A DNA stretch of 64,000 bases from Notolepis coatsorum (GCA_963971535.1 OZ020593.1:17611919-17675918), one strand, 5' to 3'. Counted from the first letter of the stretch, positions 41,650 to 53,378 are shown. Translations and numbers: made by a program. Notes: a model not told the origin generated them from the letters alone.

Positions 41650-41895
41650 TACTCTGTAACCAGGTTTGTAGCGACAGGGGTGGGATCTCAGTCCCTGGGA
41701 AAGTGTGCGCATGAAGGAATAACGCGCGAGGACACACTTCATGGAGGGAGGATGACTGTAAACTATACAGTACTAACGAGTCGGGTGCAGTCAACCAGCA
41801 CCTGCTAACGGGTCTGAGCCTTTTCGCTCAGCTGGTTAGTGCGACGAATGCCTGTGGATCCTACGGTCCCAGGTTCAAATCCACTCGGTTACATT
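41650..41895 (+). mobile_element. tRNA-related SINE
   Basis: The body 'aggtttgtagcgacaggggt' and 'gaggacacacttcatgg' is followed by a tRNA-like part: 'cgctcagctggttagtgcga' and ggttcaaatcc (B box). The same order occurs at 44010-44525. Confidence 0.7.
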
Positions 41896-41904
41896 GGTGA
41901 TAAC

Positions 41905-42110
41905 AAATCAAATCAAATCAAATTTATTTGTAAGGCCCGACAACACACATTAATGTCCCCATGGGCCGTACATGTCTTCTTTAAACAAGTCAAGAAGAAA
42001 CATAACAATAAGTCAAGAACAGAACAAGAACACCATAAGGTCCAACAAATTTAAAATAAATGCAAATAAATGAAAGAATGCAAGCACTCCCAGACAGGCA
42101 GTGTGGAGGA
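41905..42110 (-). mobile_element. Dispersed repeat with LINE-like tail
   Basis: 'atcaaatcaaatcaaattta' on plus is an A-rich tail on minus. 'taatgtccccatgggccg' and 'tcttctttaaacaagtcaag' recur at 53442-53510. Confidence 0.6.
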
Positions 42111-42195
42111 AATACACCTTAGAAGGGCCATTCAAGGGGGGATCTCCCTTCTTAGATGTCGGTGATAGTAGTGTTGCAGACTAACAGTTGGTAAG

Positions 42196-42330
42196 CATGC
42201 ACTCATGTGTGTAGTGAAACACAGATGAGTGCATGCAATAACTGAACATTTTGAAAGATTAAAGATAGAGCTGATAGCGATAGTAACTGAACATTTTGAA
42301 AGATTAAAGATAGAGCTGATAGCGAATCTA
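42196..42330. repeat. Hairpin and 45-bp tandem duplication
   Basis: gcatgcactcat and atgagtgcatgc form 12-bp arms (42196-42235). They are followed by two copies of a 45-bp unit beginning 'actgaacattttgaaagatt'. Confidence 0.85.
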
Positions 42331-42629
42331 TTTGAGGCACAGGGGCGGCGCAAAGAGGGTCGCGTCCTCCCCGTCTTAATCACGGGACATTCAACACTCC
42401 GGTCATTGCTCCGAGACAGCCGGAGACAGGGAGATAGGGGGCGGCGCAGAGAGGGTCGCAACCAGTGGCGGCCGCCACTGTCTTCTCCACTAGGGGCGCT
42501 ATAACAAACATTTTGCAAACATGTACAAGGCACGCATTGGCGAATATTATCACCATTGCCATCGATCAATATATGATCACAGTCAGTCAAATGCAACCAC
42601 GTTTCCAATAGCCCAACACAAACACGCAC

Positions 42630-42795
<166 letters not shown>

Positions 42796-42898
42796 AGATG
42801 ATGTCAGATCGATTCAATAATAAGCACATATGTATATCTCGTCATTTTAAACAAGTTACCATTCATTGTCTGAGTGGTTATGCCCCACACGCGGTGAA

Positions 42899-42935
42899 AT
42901 GAGAGAGAGAGAGCGAGAGCGAGAGCGAGAGCGAG

Positions 42936-42987
<52 letters not shown>

Positions 42988-43026
42988 CGAGAGAAAGAGA
43001 AAGAGAAAGAGAGAGAGAGAGAGAGA
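42899..43026 (+). repeat. (GA)n tract
   Basis: About 128 bp of GA with GAGAGC and GAAAGA variants, in inverted sense to the CT tract 100 bp away. Confidence 0.97.
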
Positions 43027-43944
43027 TCCAACTATACCTTGTTGAGGTGAAACGCACAGTGGTCCAGCAGGGCAGAAGGGCTTGATAAAGTATATCCACT
43101 CCACTCCACTGTCCAGATTGTGTTGATGTCCATTTTCCATGCATGTCCAGTTGTCCACACTGCATCAATATAGCTTGTTGTTAACCAACAACGGCAACAA
43201 GTACTGTGAAGAGCTGTGTCTTTGCCCATTTCCTCGTCAAACAGCCTGCAAACTACCTGGCGTTCTATCGCCCTGCTCTAAGACAAACTCTAACCTTAAC
43301 CAACTTTGAAAGAGTGCCTAAGCTTAGTTAACCGTCGAAAGAACTTGCCTTCACGTTCTAAGACAAATAGCTGCATAACAACAACACAGTCTGCCAACCT
43401 AGAAGCTAGAAAATGGTGTTGGCCAATCAGAGAGAGCGTCTCCGCGAAATGCGGCTAAGGAAAAAAATGCTGCTACGGAAAAAAATTATAGACGCTGCTG
43501 CTTAGACCGCTTCAAATCGCGCCCGGCTTCCATCATAAACATCATATTTCAACGCACAGCGCATTACGCACTGATTGGCTGCGACGGATACAGCGATCAA
43601 ACAGTGACGCCCACTCAGAGCGCTATTGCGTCTAGCCCGAGATAAATACGGCAGGAGAAATGCGGCTAAGGTAATGGAACGTTCTTTATCAGACAGAATC
43701 GTCACTTCCTGTTCAGGAAAACGATTATTAATATTTTATATTTTAACGTTATATTGTGCATTGGAAACACAAACATACTTAAAATGAGTAAATATTATTC
43801 ATTTTAAACATGTTTATTTTATTTTTAGGGGTCTAAAATAAAAATAAAAATAAAACATTTTCTTCTTCTCTTGCTCTCTTTACCAAGGGGGCGGCAGGGG
43901 GGGCGGCGCCCTAGCGCCCCCCAGTGGCGGCCACTGGTCGCAAC

Positions 43945-44118
43945 CTCCCCGACATCATCATCATCATGTTATCATCATAACAGTGGGATCTCACTGCCCT
44001 GTGAATCTAACCAGGTTTGTAGCGACGGGGTGGGATCACCTTATATGTGTACTGTATACTTACTTCATCAGAGCATATATTTCGCCTTTTTAGATTATAT
44101 ATATTAGATTAGATTATT
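43945..44118. other. SINE-body-like fragment
   Basis: 'ccaggtttgtagcgacgggg' matches 41660-41690. The sequence then changes to unrelated DNA before the AT run. Confidence 0.4.
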
Positions 44119-44120
44119 AG

Positions 44121-44204
<84 letters not shown>
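44119..44204 (+). repeat. (AT)n microsatellite
   Basis: About 43 perfect units. Confidence 0.97.
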
Positions 44205-44207
<3 letters not shown>

Positions 44208-44345
44208 AATTGTTTTACTGTACTATAATTGTATGACCTGTATCATGTCTTCTACTACCTGTACCTCCCCTCCCCCCTCCCCCATGCTGCTATGGTGCCT
44301 GAATTTCCCCAAGGGGATCAATAAAGGAATATCTTATCTTATCTT
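44205..44345 (+). mobile_element. LINE 3' end ('ccccaaggggatcaataaag')
   Basis: It ends 'ggaatatcttatcttatctt'. A near-identical end occurs at 52827-52900. Confidence 0.65.
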
Positions 44346-44530
44346 AACCCTGGAAAAGTGTACACATGAATGAAGGAACGCCCAAGGACACACTTCTCGA
44401 GGTGAGGATGACCTTAAACTACTACCGGTAGAGTCGGTCGCAGTCAATCAGCAACTGCTAGCGGGTCTGTCTGACCCTTTAGCTCAGTTGGTTAGTGCGG
44501 CCACCTGTGGATCCACTCGGTTACACTACT
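44346..44530 (+). mobile_element. tRNA-related SINE (same family as 41650)
   Basis: 'ggacacacttctcgaggtga' is followed by 'tttagctcagttggttagtg' and 'acctgtggatccactcggtt'. The B-box segment is deleted. Confidence 0.65.
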
Positions 44531-44666
44531 GTATATATGGTCGTCGGACACATGCGACTTCTCTCATGATGCCTGAAAAAGACCAGTGCAACAACAGCAT
44601 GACCAGGACTTGAACTAACAATGCTTGGGCACCCAAGTGGCGACCCATGTAACGCGCTGCGTCGCG

Positions 44667-44737
44667 TATTCACGTTACGTTTAAGTTAAAAAAAAATATA
44701 TATATATATATTTTTTTACTTAAACGTAACGTGAATA
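44667..44737. repeat. Near-perfect 71-bp palindrome
   Basis: tattcacgttacgtttaagt faces acttaaacgtaacgtgaata (20-bp perfect arms) around an A/T-rich centre that is itself mostly self-complementary. Confidence 0.95.
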
Positions 44738-45069
44738 TATTTTGTATACAATATGGAAATATATTACGTATATGACTATAACATAATGTACATATTTTCC
44801 CTGTGGTTGATAAGCACTTTATTTATGTATTTTAAACATATTTCCGTATCCTTCCATCGGGCTGCATGATTTTAAAACAGCTAGAACATAAATAAACAGA
44901 ACCCTGTAATGACATTCACCGTGTGCTGTTCACTCTGTATGCTTTCACAGCTATAGCAGTAGCACACATACTGTAGTAGTACCGCTGCTAAGCAACTACT
45001 GTATATCAATATGATGTGGAACAATTGGACCAGATATTATTCATGGGGGCGGACAACAGAGTTTTTGAT

Positions 45070-45285
45070 TAAGTTTACTGGCGAAATGACATGTTGCAAC
45101 ATGGAGAGACATGGGTTACAGCAATGGGCCCTATTGCCTGGATCTCTGTAGAATGGCGAGCTAGCAAAGTATTTATACAGGAGAGTGGACAAATCAAGTG
45201 GAGCACTGACAAACATAGAATGAATTATAGATATTGTGTACAGAGATATCGGGAATTATAGATATGATGTACAGAGATATCTGGA
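45070..45285 (+). repeat. Arm of a long-range inverted repeat (partner 39530-39725)
   Basis: 'gacatgttgcaacatggaga' and 'gaattatagatatgatgtac' are complementary to 39530-39720. Confidence 0.75.
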
Positions 45286-45629
45286 TAACGATGTATACAT
45301 GAAAAGGCTGTGTGTGTGTGTGTGTGTGTACAGGTTGAAGGCTATGTGTAGAAAGAGTGGGAGATAGTGTAGATAGGTCTAGGACTGTATACAATTGTAC
45401 TGTATGTGTGTGCGTGCATGTAATAGTAAGTGAGAGGGAGAGATAGTGTCCTAGTGCATGTGTGTATTAGAAAGAGAGAGGTGTGTTGGTAAATAGGACA
45501 CATATGATCACAGAGGCTTAACAACTGTATCGATATCATATTTATTGTCACAGGAGCCGAACAACTATATCAATATCACCTTTATTATCACAGGAGCTTA
45601 ATAACTATGTAATGCCATGCTCGCGGTGG
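45286..45629. other. No gene recognised
   Basis: A short (TG)n lies at 45309-45327. 45530-45610 has two imperfect copies of 'tatcgatatcatatttattg'-like sequence. Confidence 0.45.
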
Positions 45630-46045
45630 CCATATTGATCGGTTTCTTTTGGGAGTTAAATTATGGAATAGCCTTAGTGACGGGTTGAAGTTGTGTACTT
45701 CTCAGGGGAGATTTAAAATTAAAATTATTCAGGAGTACAGTTTTGAGTAAAACATGAAACATTTGTTTTTTTCAAAAAATTATATTTTTTTTTATCTTGC
45801 AGCATATTTTAAGTTATTGTTTGTATAAAATATATTTAGTTTTTAAGAATTTGTAAAGGATAGGCATCTGCTTCAGCCTATTCCTTTTTTTAGGTCATTG
45901 ATTTTCGATTTTCTGTGTGAGCTTACCTTGAATATGTACATTTGTGATTTTATTTCTTTTTCTATTTGTAAGTCCACACAAGTGTGTTTTTGATTTATCT
46001 GTAAACAAGACCGAAAAATAAACTTTTTTCATTCATTCATTCAAG
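45630..46045 (+). mobile_element. LINE 3'-terminal fragment
   Basis: The plus strand reads 'LWNSLSDGLKLCTSQGRFK', typical of the last residues of a LINE protein. A T-rich UTR follows, ending 'gaccgaaaaataaact' and (ATTC)n. Confidence 0.6.
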
Positions 46046-47060
46046 TTTGCAGATGATGACACAACGGTAGTGGGCCTCATCAAAAACAATGAGGCCTACA
46101 GGGAGGAGGTCCAGCAAATAACAACTCCAGCTTCAAATTCATGGGTGTCCGTCCACATCTCCGAGATCCTCTCTTCGACCCTCAACACCTCATCACTGGT
46201 CAAGAAGGCTCACCAGGGCCTCTTCTTCCTGAGGAGACTGAGGAAAGCCCACCAGTCCCCTTAGATTCTGGTGAACTTCTACCAGTGCACCATATAAAGC
46301 ATACTGTACTCACCAACTGCTGCACTGCCTCAGACCGGAAAGCACTGCAGAGGGTGATGAAAACCGCCCAACGCATCACCGGTACATCACTCCCTGCAAT
46401 TAAGACTATTCATTAAAAACTGAGGAAGGTGGGCGGCTAAGTGGCAAGGCGCTCGCCACTAATGCAGGAGATGCTGGGTTCGAGCCCAGCTCTCGGCATT
46501 GCTACCAGCTTGGCTGGTCGTTCATACTAACACAATTGGCAGTGTTAGGGGTGGGAAGCTGGTGGGTGGGGATCGGGCGTTGTGGACAGCGACTCCTACA
46601 GGTCGGTTGGTGTGCCTGCGCAGCAGAATCAGGAAGTGGCGGGGGCAGCGTCATGTGTTACTCCTCGCCACTGAGAGATCGCGCTGTTCACGTGAAAAGA
46701 TGCGACGGCTGCTTCCTCGAGTACCGGAGCGGACACGTGATGCAAGGCTTCGTCCACATTGCAGCCGGCTTGTGGGAGGCAAGGCCTAACAGCGTTCGAG
46801 ACAGGGGATGGTAGAATTGGATAATACGAAATTGGGATGGGAGAAAAATAGAAAATGGGAGAAAAAAGTAGATCCAAAAAAAAACTGAGGAAGGTGTCGC
46901 AACATTGTCGAGGACACCTCTCACTCCAATCACAGACTGTTTGCCCTCCTTCCCACTGGGAGGCGCTATAGGAATCTCCGCTCCAAGTCAAGCAGGCTCA
47001 GGAACGGCTTCTTCTCCTCAGCTGTCATCTCTCTGAACTCTGTACCACTATGACCATAGA
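46046..47060 (+). mobile_element. L2-like reverse-transcriptase fragment split by a SINE
   Basis: The first part (46046-46414) reads 'FADDDTTVVGLI', an expanded FADD box, then 'AYREEVQ'. After an internal deletion come 'SSLVKKAHQGLFFLRRLRKA' and 'ALQRVMKTAQRITGTSLPAI'. The second part (46897-47060) continues 'SNHRLFALLPTGRRYRN' and 'SRLRNGFFSSAVISLN'. Stops and the deletion make it a pseudogene. The order equals that of intact fish L2 elements. Confidence 0.8.
46432..46879 (+). mobile_element. tRNA-derived SINE with perfect 17-bp target duplication
   Basis: aaaaactgaggaaggtg occurs at 46415-46431 and 46880-46896. It is the most complete copy of this family: the head 'ggcggctaagtggcaaggcg' (a few bases deleted in the A box), B box ggttcgagcc, body, and tail 'gggatgggagaaaaatagaa' with an A-rich end. 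Confidence 0.9.
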
Positions 47061-47429
47061 TATATAGATATCTATGACTATGACAGCCCCACCCCCATAC
47101 CGTATAAACTCTGAACTCTGAACCCCATTGCCTATATTCAATATGGGCTCTGTTAGCCATATTGTTACTCATACTGTAAGAACTCTGAACTCTGTTGCCA
47201 TTTATACCTGCCTACAACTTCAGTGTCTACAACTGCCCTACACTGTAATAACTACCTACCTCAAACTATAGTCTACCCATATATGTAACTGTATGATAGC
47301 ATGTACAATAATGCTTTGTATACCATATATATATAATTATATATTCATATTTACTGTATATATATGTATCCACATGTGTCTGAATATACTGTACCTGCAT
47401 ATACAAATGTTTTATACCTGTATATAACT
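47061..47429. other. AT-rich DNA without gene
   Basis: Alternating 'tatatgta' sequence, possibly the UTR of the L2 fragment. Confidence 0.4.
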
Positions 47430-47525
47430 TCGATGCCCCGAGTGGGAGTTGAACCCCGGTCTCCCACACCGCGGGCAGCAACACAGACCGCTATACCAAG
47501 AGGTGAATTCACTTCTAAGTACTGG
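47430..47525 (-). mobile_element. tRNA-like SINE head
   Basis: On minus, 'cctcttggtatagcggtctg' is A-box-like and ggttcaactcc matches a B box, with tRNA-like spacing. The acceptor and T stems do not pair properly, so a functional tRNA gene is unlikely. Confidence 0.5.
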
Positions 47526-47529
47526 GTTT

Positions 47530-48479
47530 ATGCGTCTTTTGAGGATGTGAGAGTGAGTTTAACCCATAGCACCGCTACTCACCCCAGCCCTTCTTGACTG
47601 CGCTTCACGATACCATCCGTTACATATATATATGTACATAAACTACATATCCCTTACCTACTCTTACTTTAAACCGCTCGCAAGTATGGCTTAGGAACCA
47701 TAGTGTTTTTATACCTGTATCACTGTACATAATACTATAACATCTGATTATCATTATTACTCAGTAGTACTCGTACTACTAGTATTTATATATCCTCCAG
47801 TTTAATCACTTGTACATTGTATATTGCTATTGTACGTCTTTACTGCTACATTTGCTACTTTGGAATCTAATCGAATCAATTGCATGCAATAATAAACAGG
47901 TCATGTAATGGTTGAATTAGTCTGTGTAGCAAATACAGGAGTTGGGTATAGGGGGTCCCCTGGCAGAATTTAGCTTAGGGCCTCAAAGAGGCTAAGACCG
48001 GCACTGAGGATAACCTTGGGCTTGGGTATATTATAGATCTTGCCAATTATAGCCCATATATTTCACCTGTGTCTCCACTCAGAGTAACATCATGAATGAA
48101 TGAACAGGTGTCTTTAACTTGACCTGACGAAGGTCCATCACGGATCAAAAACGCTGTCTGATTAATGAGGACATCTAAACGAGGGTTCCACCTTCAGATC
48201 ATTGTTCTGCACTGAGGCTGTGATCACATTTGGACGCCTTTTTATTGCTCTCACGTGCGAGGCGTGGAGGTGTATGTTGTAGAGAATGGAACGTGCACAA
48301 GGGTGCAGGCAGCGACACCGCTTATTACCATGGCGACCTCGGCTAACATTACACAAGTCACATACATTACTGTACTCACAGCCTTCCAGGGTTCATATCT
48401 CGGTAAGACCTGCTCGTACAAACAAGGTTTGTCATAAACTGACTAATTAGCTCATTAGCGGTTGATTTGATTGTTTTTT
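47530..48479. other. No gene recognised
   Basis: Mixed sequence without long frames or clear repeat ends. Confidence 0.4.
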
Positions 48480-48920
48480 TCAACCGAGAGCGCCAGAAAG
48501 AAGCGCCGCTCTAAAACGCGAGGGCGCATAGCTTGTAGAAGACATGCGCCCATCGCGACAAAACCATTGAAAGCAATAGAAAACAGCCTTAACAGAACCC
48601 ACTGTCCATACGCGGTGCAGCTAATCTGTTACATTAGCACCCGGAAACTCATCCCATTGCTATGGCTGACCGAATGCCATTGCTTTCCCATGAACAAAGA
48701 CACATGGACCATCTGGAGCCTATTTAGCCAAACATCGATACCTCAAAGGGGGAAACGGCAGCCTCCATTCTTTATTGGCTCTCTGGTAATAATGTTATGT
48801 TGTAATGATGCTCTCGCAGAGACTCAGCCCCCCATGCCAGGCATCATTTTCTGGCTCTCTGTTTGTTTTCCCCTCTCGGCCAGCTCCTCCTCCGTTCAAT
48901 AATTGTACCTCTTGATGCTT
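48480..48920. other. Possible conserved non-coding DNA
   Basis: The stretch has balanced composition and no repeat signatures. It includes homeobox- and Sox-like words ('ggtaataatgttatg', 'gaacaaagacacatgg'). The plus frame of 143 codons has no known domain. Conservation cannot be judged from one sequence. Confidence 0.3.
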
Positions 48921-49007
48921 TATCATTCTATACCCGGGGATGAAAGAGTTTGAGTCTCTTTCATCTGCGACCACCGACCCCCCCCCCCCCCGTCCACCAC
49001 TCCCCTC

Positions 49008-49466
49008 ATCTCTCTCTTGCTTGCTATCTGTCTCTCCCTCACTCGCTATCTTGCTCTCTCTCTCCCTTCTCTCTTTCCCTCTCTCTGTCTCTCTCACTCC
49101 CTCTGTCTCTCTCTCCCTCGCTCTCCCTCTCTCTCTCACTCTCTCTCTCGCTATCTCTCTCCCCCTCACTCTTTTGCGCTCTCTCTGTCTCTCTCTCTCC
49201 CTCACTCTCTTTTGCTCTCTCTCTCTCTCTCTCTTTCTCCTCTGTCTCTCTCTAGCTCTATCTCTCCCTGCTCTCTGTCTCTCTCGCTCTGTCTCGCTCT
49301 CTCTCCCTTACTCTCTTTCGCTCTCTGTCTCTCTGTCTCCCTCGCTCTCTCCCTCTCTCTCCCCCACTTTTTCTCTCTTCTCTCTCTCTGCTATCTCTCC
49401 TCTCCCTCACTCTCTTTTGATCCATCCATCTCTCTCTCCTCTCCACTGTCTCTCTCTTCCTCTGTC

Positions 49467-49498
<32 letters not shown>

Positions 49499-49551
49499 CC
49501 CTCACTCTGTCTCTCTCCCTCGGCCTCTCTCTCTCTCCCTCAGTCTCTTTT

Positions 49552-49625
<74 letters not shown>

Positions 49626-49699
49626 CCTCTGTCTCACTCTCTCCCTCACTCTGTCTCTCTCTCTCTCCTCGCTCTCTCTCCTTCACTCGCTCTCTCTCC

Positions 49700-49759
<60 letters not shown>

Positions 49760-49822
49760 GCCCTCTGTCTCACTCTCTCCCTCACTCTCTCTCTCTCCCT
49801 CGCTCTCTCTCTCCTTCACTCG

Positions 49823-49888
<66 letters not shown>

Positions 49889-49900
49889 CTCTCTCTCCAG
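49008..49900 (+). repeat. Polypyrimidine (CT-rich) tract of about 0.9 kb
   Basis: An almost pure pyrimidine plus strand made of (CT)n runs with CCCT and GTCT variants. Open frames on both strands are compositional artefacts. Confidence 0.97.
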
Positions 49901-50138
49901 CCTGGAGGGACTCAGCAGTTGACAAAACACCCCTCAGGCATGGCCTATCCGCGTTCAGTGGCAATAGATACAGTAGAGTATATACCCCCCCCCCCCACCC
50001 CCCACCAGCCCCGGGAAAGCATGATTTACGATTATTATATTTCATTTTCTCTTATTTTTTGGTTTCACCTGACAGAGTGTTGAGATGAGGTGAGGGTAGT
50101 TTCATCCAGAATTTCATCCTCTGCTTTGGTAGTTTCTC

Positions 50139-50155
50139 TCTCACACACACACACA

Positions 50156-50232
<77 letters not shown>
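50139..50232 (+). repeat. (CA)n microsatellite
   Basis: About 45 units with one ACC break. A shorter GT/GA compound lies at 50332-50390. Confidence 0.97.
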
Positions 50233-50234
<2 letters not shown>

Positions 50235-50695
50235 ATCCATGGCCCTTACAGTATAGCTACAGCCAATCTCTCTCTCACTTCACTGACCCCATTCTTGGCC
50301 TTTTCTACCATGGGTCATGGTTTTGATTCTGTGTGCGTGTGTGTGTGTGCATGTGTGTATGTGTGAGTGAGAGAGAGAGAGAGAGAGAGGTGGGGTCCAT
50401 TCTCATATCACCACACCGAAAGCCTAATGAAGGCCTACAGTATACAGTATATACCCAAGAACCAGAAACCTCAACCACCAAGAAATGTTTCCTCGACAGT
50501 AAATTGGTTAAATATTTAGATTTGAGCTGCACTCCGTGCAAACAAGGCACCTTTCAGTGTGGAGCCTATAAGGCGGGGAGGGTGTTGAAAAGGAGTGACG
50601 TCAAAATAAGTACATACTGTACTATATAAGTAACTGCATTAACGACATTCCTTCTTCACAGTGGTGGAAAGTAACTAAGTATTTGTACTCAAGTA

Positions 50696-51244
50696 ATAAT
50701 AATATAAAAATTGTTCATTGTAAATCATTACATTTATATAGCGCTCTTCTAGACACTCAAAGCGCTCCCCACAATGTATGGTGGAAATTGCCTCCTTCAC
50801 CACCACTGGTAGCACCCAACCTTTAACCTCGTTCCCAGTTTTATTTCCTCCGTGAGATAAAGACTGGTAAAGCACTACGGCCGAAAGTGTCTGTGGGGTA
50901 GAATTTCCGGTGTATGTACTTCCCCTGGAAGCTGCCTCCGAACGGACCAAACTTTTCCCGAATCCTGTCGGCAAACAAGCTAGAACGTCCCGGTCATGTA
51001 GTAAATTCTTCATGCAAAGCCGTTGCAGTGGCTTAAACGAGGAAATATTGTGCACTTCACACGTTTCTATAATTGTTTTGTTGAAACCGGAAAGCCTGTA
51101 GCCGGTACTTGCTGTACTTCCGTTTGCACACTTTAGGAGGCATAGCTTTACCAGCCTACCCAACCTTGGGCTACGCACGCTCAATGGCTGCCATACACTG
51201 GCACCAGGCACACATCACACTACACAATGGCTGAACGGCTCAGT
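50696..51244 (-). mobile_element. V-SINE-like SINE inside the MITE, itself interrupted
   Basis: On minus it reads 'gccattgtgtagtgtgatgt', then 'gcagccattgag' and 'gcccaaggttgggt'. After the interruption come 'ggtgctaccagtggtggtga' and the tail 'tagaagagcgctatataaat'. The 5' tRNA-like head is missing. Confidence 0.7.
50824..51157 (-). pseudogene. RecQ-helicase-like fragment inserted in the SINE
   Basis: The insert is flanked by acccaacctt (50814-50823 and 51158-51167). On minus it encodes 'SSFKPLQRLCMKNLLHDRDV' followed by LACLPTGFGKSL. This corresponds to motif 0 (KPLQ) and motif I (Walker A, PTGFGKS) of RecQ-type DNA helicases. The open frame runs through into SINE sequence, and no later helicase motif (DEAH, motifs III-VI) follows. 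'gaggaaataaaactggg' near its 3' end supplies an AATAAA. It is a gene fragment, not a working helicase. Confidence 0.65.
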
Positions 51245-51520
51245 GCTGTACTTAAGTATACGTTTGAGGTACTTTTAGGCAACTTTGTACTTTCACTCCA
51301 TGACATTTCAAGAAAATAGTGTACCTTTTACTCCACTACGTTTATCAGCTCCTAGTTACTTTGAAGAAATGGACCACATACCACTTTAACATGAAATATA
51401 AAATACTTCTCTACTTTTACTTAAAATTAAGTGGGATTTAGACTTTCGGTATGCCGTTAGAGGGCACAGACGCATAGACGACCGCTCTCCCGGGGCGAAA
51501 TATAATTCTTCCACTTTAAG

Positions 51521-52509
51521 AATTCAATGAACACAAATATCTAAATCAATAGGTAGATGAGTGGAAGAAGGAAAGGGAAGGACCGGAAAAGACTCAAAAA
51601 ACGAGACCACAGAGGAGTCCGACATCGAAGCTAACGTGGTCGCTAGCTTAAACAAAATGTGGCAAGCTGAAGAGCACGGAACACGAATATACAACCAAGG
51701 AGCTGGTGCCGAGAGAAGCATACTTTGAAAAAGCACTGAAGATAAAAGGAACCCGCTTCCAAGACTCCACATTCCAACATAAAGATTCAAAGAAGTACTG
51801 GAAGGAGGCGAGGAGGGAATCGGGGGCATAGGCGCCTCATAACGCAAGAGACGGGACGAGCCGACGGCACCAGCACTAGGCAGACAGAGGAGCCATGTAG
51901 CTGCACTGAGAGCGAGAGAGAGGCTCAGCGAGTACACACATCCTTAAAAAACAATGAGAAAGAAACCATAGGACTCCTCTTGTTTTTGTGATCATGGCAA
52001 TGTTTTACTAAGTGCCCGGGAGGGGTAAGGTAATTTGATTAGCATAGGTTTTCTTTAGCAGCCAACGTTGGACCAAGGGATGGAGGGGTTTTGGATAGAC
52101 GCCTCGTCACACACCCTTAGCGCAGGCCCCCCCCCTAACGAGGGGCTCTCCCTCACACACCAACGGGGTTTATGCCAAGAGGAGCGGGTGTTTCCCCCCT
52201 CGCTTGGAGGTCGAATTCAATAACGTGTTAAATGTTATATGTTAAATGTTGGGAAGAATATAGGGTACGGGAGGCAACTAACACATGCAATAACTGGGAA
52301 ATGAATGTCAGGACCAGACCAAACAAGACAAAAACGGCTATCCTCATATACCAATGCCCTGTCCTGTGAGTCTTGTTTGTCTTGTGGTGGTGGTTGTCTT
52401 ATTCTAGAAAAATGTGTAGATTGGCTATGCAAAAGTGAAACATCATACTGTAAAGAAATAAAAGGTTGATGTAAAATGTGAAAAGGTGATTTTGGATTTG
52501 AAAAGGACA
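51521..52509. other. No gene recognised
   Basis: The 137-codon minus frame 51937-51524 has no known domain; its plus-strand complement is purine-rich and could be a decayed ORF. 52120-52240 is C-rich. Confidence 0.4.
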
Positions 52510-52905
52510 TATGACATATATCATGCCAGTTAGGGCACCCTGTGTATACTGCACCTTGTGTATACTGTTTACTTTTACTCTTACTCATAGTATACATTCA
52601 GATTGAATGCTTCTTTGTCCTATGTATTGTAATGTATAATATAACCGATAGGCATACAGACCCTCATCTGCACCTTTGTCTACACTGTTTACTTTCCTCA
52701 TATTTTTATCCAGAGTTAAGTATTTCTTCTCGTCTATATTCAGATGCAATTGTATTGCCTATATTTATGTCTTTCTACTCTTACCTGCCCATACCTGTAA
52801 CCCCCCCCCCCCCCCCCCCCCTACCCCATGCAGCTACGACGACCACATTTCCCCAAGGGGATCAATAAAGGAATATCGTATATCTTTTCTTATCTTACTG
52901 ATTAC
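52510..52905 (+). mobile_element. LINE 3' UTR fragment
   Basis: A plus-oriented relative of 23592-23906. It ends 'ttccccaaggggatcaataa' and 'ggaatatcgtatatc'. A poly-C run lies at 52800-52822. Confidence 0.65.
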
Positions 52906-53169
52906 AACCTAGGAAAGAGTCGATAAAAAGATAATTTTACACTATTCCAATGTCTGACAACAAGTAGTCGACTACCAGGTCTGCCTGAATCTCATCAACA
53001 GCAAATTGATTGCTTATCTGTGCCTCTCATTCAGAGGTACACACAACGGAGCGGCAGTCATTTCAATTGCTCGAGCAATTTTGTCATGTTGCTGTATTCT
53101 CAGTATGCCTCAAGACGTGCTGATCTGTGACACAATGTACCCCACGATGCTTGTTTGAAATTACTGTAA
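52906..53169. other. No feature recognised
   Basis: Nothing seen. Confidence 0.4.
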
Positions 53170-53378
53170 TTACATCATTGTATTGTAAAGGAAAATGCAG
53201 GATCAATCCTGGGTCCTGTTTTATTTACCATTTAGATGAATATTGTCTCATCTTTGAGTGGCTGTCTTGTCTCATCTTTTATTTGTGTTTTAATATGCCT
53301 GTAAAATTACAACATCATTGTAAATGAGAGTTGGCTCTCAACGATCCCATCAGGATTAAATAAAGATCTAACTGAATT
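53170..53378 (+). mobile_element. LINE 3' end fragment
   Basis: 'ttgtaaatgagagttggctc' then 'atcccatcaggattaaataa' is a common form of fish LINE 3' end. Confidence 0.55.

Larger units (their letters stand above)
50659..51516. mobile_element. hAT-like MITE interrupted by a SINE
   Basis: The left end CAGTGGTGGAAAGTAACTAAG and the following 'gtactcaagta' match the family of the element at 63151-63650. The right part resumes at about 51245 ('ctgtacttaagtatacgttt', 'tacttttactcc', 'cttctctacttttactta') and ends near 'attcttccact', a decayed mirror of the left end. No clear 8-bp duplication remains. Confidence 0.7.

Noticed and set aside
47430..47525. Functional tRNA gene
   Set aside because: A- and B-box-like strings exist, but the T and acceptor stems do not pair and the sequence merges into repeat DNA. 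A SINE head is more likely. The same holds for 41045, 41815, 44470 and 15345.
48940..50088. Long serine/leucine-rich frame of 382 codons and its arginine/glutamate-rich opposites
   Set aside because: They are translations of (CT)n and (GA)n tracts. The same applies to frames at 4926-5587 and 42521-43168.
50675..51211. A 178-codon minus frame as a functional RecQ helicase
   Set aside because: Only motif 0 and the Walker A region are helicase-like. The two ends are SINE sequence, and all later helicase motifs are absent.
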